Source: Anammoximicrobium sp032229885 (GTDB lineage: Bacteria > Planctomycetota > Planctomycetia > Pirellulales > Pirellulaceae). From it: DNA of 39,151 bases. This document shows, piece after piece, positions 35,541 to 39,151 of the stretch; position 1 is the stretch's first letter, and each line of letters starts with the position of its first letter. The DNA lies in NCBI GenBank assembly GCA_032229885.1, contig JAVYAJ010000045.1, forward strand, positions 1-39,151, read 5' to 3'. The notes under the pieces are model-generated. The model made no database searches. It was not told where the DNA came from and saw nothing but the letters and a program-made list of their open reading frames with translations. Made by a program: the position numbers and the translations under genes.

Positions 35541-37217
35541 ATGGCTGTGACACCGACCGATCGTTTCGACTCGGCCGATCGTGCGCGCGCCGACGCGCTG
35601 ATCGACGAAGGCCTCGCGCACCACCGTGCCGGACGTTGGCCCGACGCCGAACGGATCTATCGACAGATCCTCGAAACCGACGCGCGGAACGCCAACGCCT
35701 GGCACTTGCTTGGCGTGCTGCAATATCAAGCGGGCAATTACGCCGAGGCAATCGATCAGATTCAACGGGCCATCGCCCTGCTGCCATCGCCGGTGGCCGT
35801 CTTCCTGAACAATTTGGGTCTCGCCTGCCAGGCGGTCGGCCGTCTGGACGAGGCCGCCGACTGCTATCGCCGCGCCATTCAAGCCCAGCGCGGTGACCCG
35901 GCTGCGTATCAGCATCTAGCGCGATTGCTCGTCGCGCGTGGCGAGGTCCGGGAGGCCGCCGATGCTTGGCAGGCTCTCGCTGATATGTTCGCCGGACGAA
36001 ACGAGTCGGAAGAGGCCTACGTGTACTACCGTCTGGCCTGTGAGCTGCGGCCGAGCAACGCCGCGGCTTGGCACGGAAGGGCCACGGCGTTGGCGACTCT
36101 CGGGCGACTGGATGATGCCGCAACCGCGTATCGCACGGCGCTCGATTGTCGCGCCGACTGGCCTCTGGCCTGGAACAACCTGGGATGGATGTATGCGCAA
36201 ACCGGCAAGCTCGACGAGGCCGAGCGCTGTTTTCGTCGGGCCATTGCACTGGCGCCGACTTTCCCCGAAGCGCACATGTGCTTGGCCACGGCGTTGCTGC
36301 GGATGGGCCGCTACGCCGAGGGCTGGGCCGAGTACGAGTGGCGTTGGAAAAGCCAGGCTGAGCAGTTTCGCCGCCCGGCTCGCCCCGAGCCCGATTGGGA
36401 CGGCCAGCCCTTGCGCGGACGGACGCTGCTAGTCGAGCGCGAGCAAGGCTTGGGCGACGTGCTGCAATTCATGCGGTACATCGAAGTGCTGCAGCAACGG
36501 GGCGAACACGTGGTGTTTCAATGCCCTGAGGCCCTGCGTCCCCTGTTGAGCACGTGTTCGTCCATCCAGCGCCTGGTCGGCGTCGACGAGCAACCACCGC
36601 CATGCGACGTGCGGGCGCCGCTGCTGTCGTTGCCGCGGCTGCTGGGAACGACCGTCCAGTCGGTGCCGGACAACGTTCCGTACCTGACCGTGCCGCCGCA
36701 CCGCGTCGCGACCTGGCGAGCGCGGCTGGCCGCTCTCGATGGCTTGCGGATCGGCATCGTCTGGCAGGGAAAGCCGAGCTATTCGGCTGATCGGCAGCGG
36801 TCCTTTCCCCTGCAACGCTTCGGCCCGTTGGCCTATCTGCCCGGTGTTCATCTGATCAGCCTGCAAAAAGACCGCGGCAGCGAACAACTGCGCGATGCGC
36901 CGTTTCCCGTCTACACGTTGGGCGAGCGATTCGACGAAGACGACGGCCCGTTTCTCGACACGGCGGCCGTCATGATGAACCTCGACCTGGTGATCGCGCC
37001 CAACACGTCGGTGGCCCATCTGGCCGGGTCGCTGAACGTGCCCGTCTGGGTTGCGCTGTCCGCGGCTGGCGCCGACTGGCGCTGGATCATCGACCAGCCC
37101 GATACGCCCTGGTATCCTCGAATGCGTCTGTATTGGCAGCGCTCCCCGACGGACTGGGACGAGGCGTTTGATCGCATCTATGCCGACGTGGCCGCCCTGC
37201 GCAGGGCACGAGCCTGA
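35541..37217 (+). CDS. TPR protein with C-terminal GT9-like glycosyltransferase domain
   Basis: 558 residues, cytosolic by appearance. The N-terminal 250 residues hold six or seven TPRs (AEGLAHHRAGRWPDAERIYRQ-type units, for example ALDCRADWPLAWNNLGWMYA, EAERCFRRAIALAPTFPEAH). A bridging GWAEYEWRWKSQA motif, common in these fusions, leads into a GT-B-like domain: LLVEREQGLGDVLQFMRYI (about 294-312), IGIVWQGKPSYSADRQRSF (about 402-420), and MNLDLVIAPNTSVAHLAGSLNVPVWV near 470-495 with the conserved Asp and Thr-Ser-x-x-His. Such TPR-glycosyltransferase proteins are often annotated as O-GlcNAc-transferase-like; the donor and protein or lipid acceptor are unknown. ATG 35541 has only a weak upstream purine stretch (AGAAAAG). 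A hairpin overlaps its stop. Confidence 0.85.
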   Translation: MAVTPTDRFDSADRARADALIDEGLAHHRAGRWPDAERIYRQILETDARNANAWHLLGVLQYQAGNYAEAIDQIQRAIALLPSPVAVFLNNLGLACQAVGRLDEAADCYRRAIQAQRGDPAAYQHLARLLVARGEVREAADAWQALADMFAGRNESEEAYVYYRLACELRPSNAAAWHGRATALATLGRLDDAATAYRTALDCRADWPLAWNNLGWMYAQTGKLDEAERCFRRAIALAPTFPEAHMCLATALLRMGRYAEGWAEYEWRWKSQAEQFRRPARPEPDWDGQPLRGRTLLVEREQGLGDVLQFMRYIEVLQQRGEHVVFQCPEALRPLLSTCSSIQRLVGVDEQPPPCDVRAPLLSLPRLLGTTVQSVPDNVPYLTVPPHRVATWRARLAALDGLRIGIVWQGKPSYSADRQRSFPLQRFGPLAYLPGVHLISLQKDRGSEQLRDAPFPVYTLGERFDEDDGPFLDTAAVMMNLDLVIAPNTSVAHLAGSLNVPVWVALSAAGADWRWIIDQPDTPWYPRMRLYWQRSPTDWDEAFDRIYADVAALRRARA

Positions 37218-37236
37218 AGGCTCGGGACGTGCCTGC
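37201..37236 (+). terminator. Hairpin overlapping the stop codon
   Basis: CGAGCC-TGAA-GGCTCG forms a 6-bp stem extended by GCAGGGCA and TGCCTGC with a bulge. The TGA stop (37215-37217) lies in the loop. There is no T tract, so it may be a weak or factor-dependent terminator. Confidence 0.35.
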
Positions 37237-37803
37237 GGTTCGCCTGCGCGTTCTCCCAGCGATCACTCGACACGGTGAGTTCCCAGATCACGCCGCGATG
37301 GACCGGACGCTGGACGCTCGCAGTCAAGGTCAGGGCGCCCTCGACGATCTGTTCCCGCTACGATTGTCTCGCTGGCAGCCGTCATTTGCGCCCATGAACC
37401 CGAGAGACCCACGGCGGCTCGCGATCGTCCACGCGCTCGAGCCCAGAAGTCACTCGGGGCGTCGAAAGACGCCGGCTGAGGGTGCGAACACGGACCGACC
37501 GCGGGCGAGCGGGCTGCAAAAGCGCCGACAAACAATCGGTCACGGCGTTGTCCTTCGGAGCCGGGAAAGCCTGGAACGAGGCGAAACAGAGGCGACGTAC
37601 CGTCAGCCGCCTCGTTTTAATGCCTACAGTGCGCACCGCCGATCGCGCTTGCGCTGTTCGGGCGTCTGCGCATTGCGACCGGCCATTTGACAAAACGTCG
37701 GCGCCTGTATAGCATTTAAAGTCTAGGTCGTGTGTTCGTGTTTTCAGACAAGCTGGCTGGCTGTACATGCGGCAGTTCAGCTTCCGGCAGAGGGAGAAGA
37801 ACC
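37218..37803. other. 586-bp intergenic region, leader of the DksA-like gene
   Basis: No gene is recognised. The right part contains the promoter at 37687-37715, which would give a leader of about 80 bases before the DksA-like start. Confidence 0.5.
37687..37715 (+). promoter_or_regulatory. Promoter of the TraR/DksA-like gene
   Basis: Perfect TTGACA (37687-37692) and TAGCAT (37710-37715, 4/6) with 17 bases between. Local AT content is high compared with the surroundings. Confidence 0.6.
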
Positions 37804-38208
37804 ATGAAGAAGTCTGAAACGAAGGTCTACAAGGAACTCCTTTTGGCCATGCGGGCACGATTGCGAGGAGACGTCGTTGCGATGGCGGATGCGGCTCTGA
37901 AAAAGACGCGAGCCGAGGCGAGCGGAGACCTGTCGCTGATGCCGATCCACATGGCCGACGTGGGTACGGATAATTACGAGCAGGAATTTACGCTGGCCTT
38001 GATGCAAAACGGTGAGGACGTCTTGAGCCTGATCGAATCGGCGCTGGAGCGGATCGAGGACGGCCAGTACGGGGCCTGCCTGGAATGCGGTGGGCGAATC
38101 CCGAAGACGCGGCTGAGCGCGATCCCTTATACGCCATTTTGTGTCAAATGCGCGAGCAAACTAGAAGCGTCGGGCGCGCCCTACGGGAGCAACGACGAGT
38201 ACAGTTGA
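37804..38208 (+). CDS. TraR/DksA family zinc-finger transcriptional regulator
   Basis: Predicted 134 residues. ATG 37804 follows GGGAGAAG; an in-frame extension upstream is not DksA-like. Helical coiled-coil arms surround a tip region ADVGTDNYEQEF (51-62) analogous to the acidic tip of DksA that enters the RNA polymerase secondary channel. The C-terminal four-Cys zinc finger is Cys 92, Cys 95, Cys 113 and Cys 116 (CLECGGRIPKTRLSAIPYTPFCVKC, split here: two CxxC pairs). Such proteins modulate RNA polymerase with ppGpp; this one may be a short DksA paralogue. A weakly spaced gap of 109 bases leads to lspA, an order known from other bacteria. Confidence 0.9.
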   Translation: MKKSETKVYKELLLAMRARLRGDVVAMADAALKKTRAEASGDLSLMPIHMADVGTDNYEQEFTLALMQNGEDVLSLIESALERIEDGQYGACLECGGRIPKTRLSAIPYTPFCVKCASKLEASGAPYGSNDEYS

Positions 38209-38317
38209 GCGGCGAGATCCTGGGATTCTCGAGGGCTGATTTCCGACCCGCACCGACTGGACGTGGAACGCTTGGATCGGCGATTTTCGGGCCGAGCGAT
38301 GGAGTGCGTCAGCAACG

Positions 38318-38935
38318 TTGAATGCGACATCGAACCAATCTTCGAGCGGCGCCGTTCCGCGCAGCCGTCATATCGTCTTTTGGGGCCTTGCCGTCTTGGG
38401 TTGTGCGCTGGATCTGTGGACCAAGCACTGGGTGTTCCAATGGCGTGGGATGCCCGGCGAGAGTCCTGAATGGTGGATCTGGGAGCCTTATGTCGGCATT
38501 GAAACGGCGCTGAATCCCGGCGCGCTGTTCGGAATTGGCGCCGGGTTCGGGATCGCGTTCGCGTCGCTATCGGTCCTGGCCGCCGTCGGCATTCTGATCT
38601 GGCTGTTTCGGTTTCGCGCAGCCCGCGATCTGCTGCTGACCATCGCCCTGGGCTGTGTGTTGGGCGGAATCGGCGGGAATCTGTTCGACCGACTGGGCCT
38701 GTGGCAAGCGCCCGACGCTCCGGGCGTCTGCCGCAACGAAGTCCGCGACTGGATCTTGTTCCGATACCACGACCTTACCTGGCCCAACTTCAACATCGCC
38801 GACTCGCTGCTGGTCTGCGGCGCCGGGCTGTTGCTGTGGCACGGGTTTCGCGGCACGGACCAGCCGACGCACACTGACGGGCAAACGCCGCCCGTCGCCT
38901 CGTCACCTCGCGATCCGGCCGGGGACGCGTCTTAG
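38318..38935 (+). CDS. lspA: Signal peptidase II (prolipoprotein signal peptidase)
   Basis: Predicted 205 residues. It cleaves the signal peptide of diacylglyceryl-modified prolipoproteins at the inner membrane; the cytochrome lipoprotein in this window is a possible client. Four hydrophobic segments. Family motifs: NPGALF (66-71, the N-x-G-x-x-F loop), GGNLFDR (119-125) with catalytic Asp 124, and NFNIADS (157-163) with catalytic Asp 162. An insertion between these (QAPDAPGVCRNEVRDWILFRYHD in part) is longer than in E. coli. Start: TTG 38318 is the only plausible start; GGAG lies 14 bases upstream, farther than ideal. A hydrophilic C-terminal tail of about 25 residues follows. Confidence 0.93.
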   Translation: MNATSNQSSSGAVPRSRHIVFWGLAVLGCALDLWTKHWVFQWRGMPGESPEWWIWEPYVGIETALNPGALFGIGAGFGIAFASLSVLAAVGILIWLFRFRAARDLLLTIALGCVLGGIGGNLFDRLGLWQAPDAPGVCRNEVRDWILFRYHDLTWPNFNIADSLLVCGAGLLLWHGFRGTDQPTHTDGQTPPVASSPRDPAGDAS

Positions 38936-39151
38936 AAGTCGATCCGACAGCGTCTCCCGAATCAAGAAAACGGCTTCACACAGAGCCGCCAAGCCACTGA
39001 GAGCCGCGCTTTCGGTTCTCGGCGTCTTGGCATGAGCGATATCTGGGATCCAGAAATTGTTCAGAGTCTAGTGCCGCAAGTCAGAGTTCCGCGCCCACCG
39101 CGGACAATTGTTGCCGAGTGCGCTGTCCAATCATCATTTTCAGGTTGTCGC
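38936..39151. other. Right edge of the window, nothing recognised
   Basis: The last 216 bases have lower GC than the genes and no supported reading frame. A gene may begin outside the window. Confidence 0.4.

Overview
This 39 kb window is high-GC chromosomal DNA that looks like a planctomycete, probably of the Pirellulales/Planctomycetales type. The evidence is the combination of a BBP7-family outer-membrane barrel, a secreted FG-GAP protein with a C-terminal dockerin, a secreted protein with a planctomycete-style STN-like C-terminus, a DUF1573 protein beside a multihaem lipoprotein, and a 23S-5S rRNA operon with no 16S gene linked to it. Assignment is from protein families and layout only; no search was run.

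Layout. 1-8.4 kb: the end of a secreted FG-GAP/dockerin protein, a BBP7 barrel on the minus strand, a CPA1-type (NhaP2-like) cation/proton antiporter, a minus-strand secreted protein of unknown function, and a non-coding stretch with a family of short repeats. 8.4-21.2 kb: one co-directional surface-polysaccharide cluster of eight genes (O-antigen ligase/polymerase with TPR tail, membrane-bound nucleotide-sugar dehydratase, FkbM methyltransferase, Wzx-like flippase, polytopic Wzy-like protein, three glycosyltransferases). Several junctions are ATGA overlaps, so translation is coupled. It can plausibly make a nucleotide sugar, add sugars, methylate, flip and polymerise or ligate the chain. No initiating phosphoglycosyltransferase and no Wza/Wzc export genes are seen.

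21.2-25.3 kb: the rRNA operon. It has a pyrimidine-rich leader, two sigma70-like promoters, a boxA-like antitermination sequence, 23S rRNA with a long flanking processing stem, 5S rRNA and a strong intrinsic terminator. 25.3-29.3 kb: a GntP-type permease with its own promoter, then an aldehyde dehydrogenase preceded by a palindrome that overlaps a promoter-like sequence; together they suggest uptake and oxidation of an organic acid or aldehyde, with substrate unknown. 29.5-37.2 kb: a second O-antigen-ligase/TPR protein, a DUF1573 protein with a four-haem lipoprotein, and a TPR protein fused to a GT9-like glycosyltransferase domain. 37.2-39.1 kb: a TraR/DksA-type zinc-finger regulator followed by signal peptidase II (lspA).

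The most notable unexplained signals are non-coding: two families of dispersed repeats (7.9-8.1 kb; 27.75 kb and 35.3 kb in opposite orientation), the palindrome before the aldehyde dehydrogenase, and the architecture of the rRNA leader. Among proteins, the four-haem lipoprotein with a CGxxxPCGC cluster is the oddest. I saw no CRISPR array, tRNA, transposase or prophage gene.
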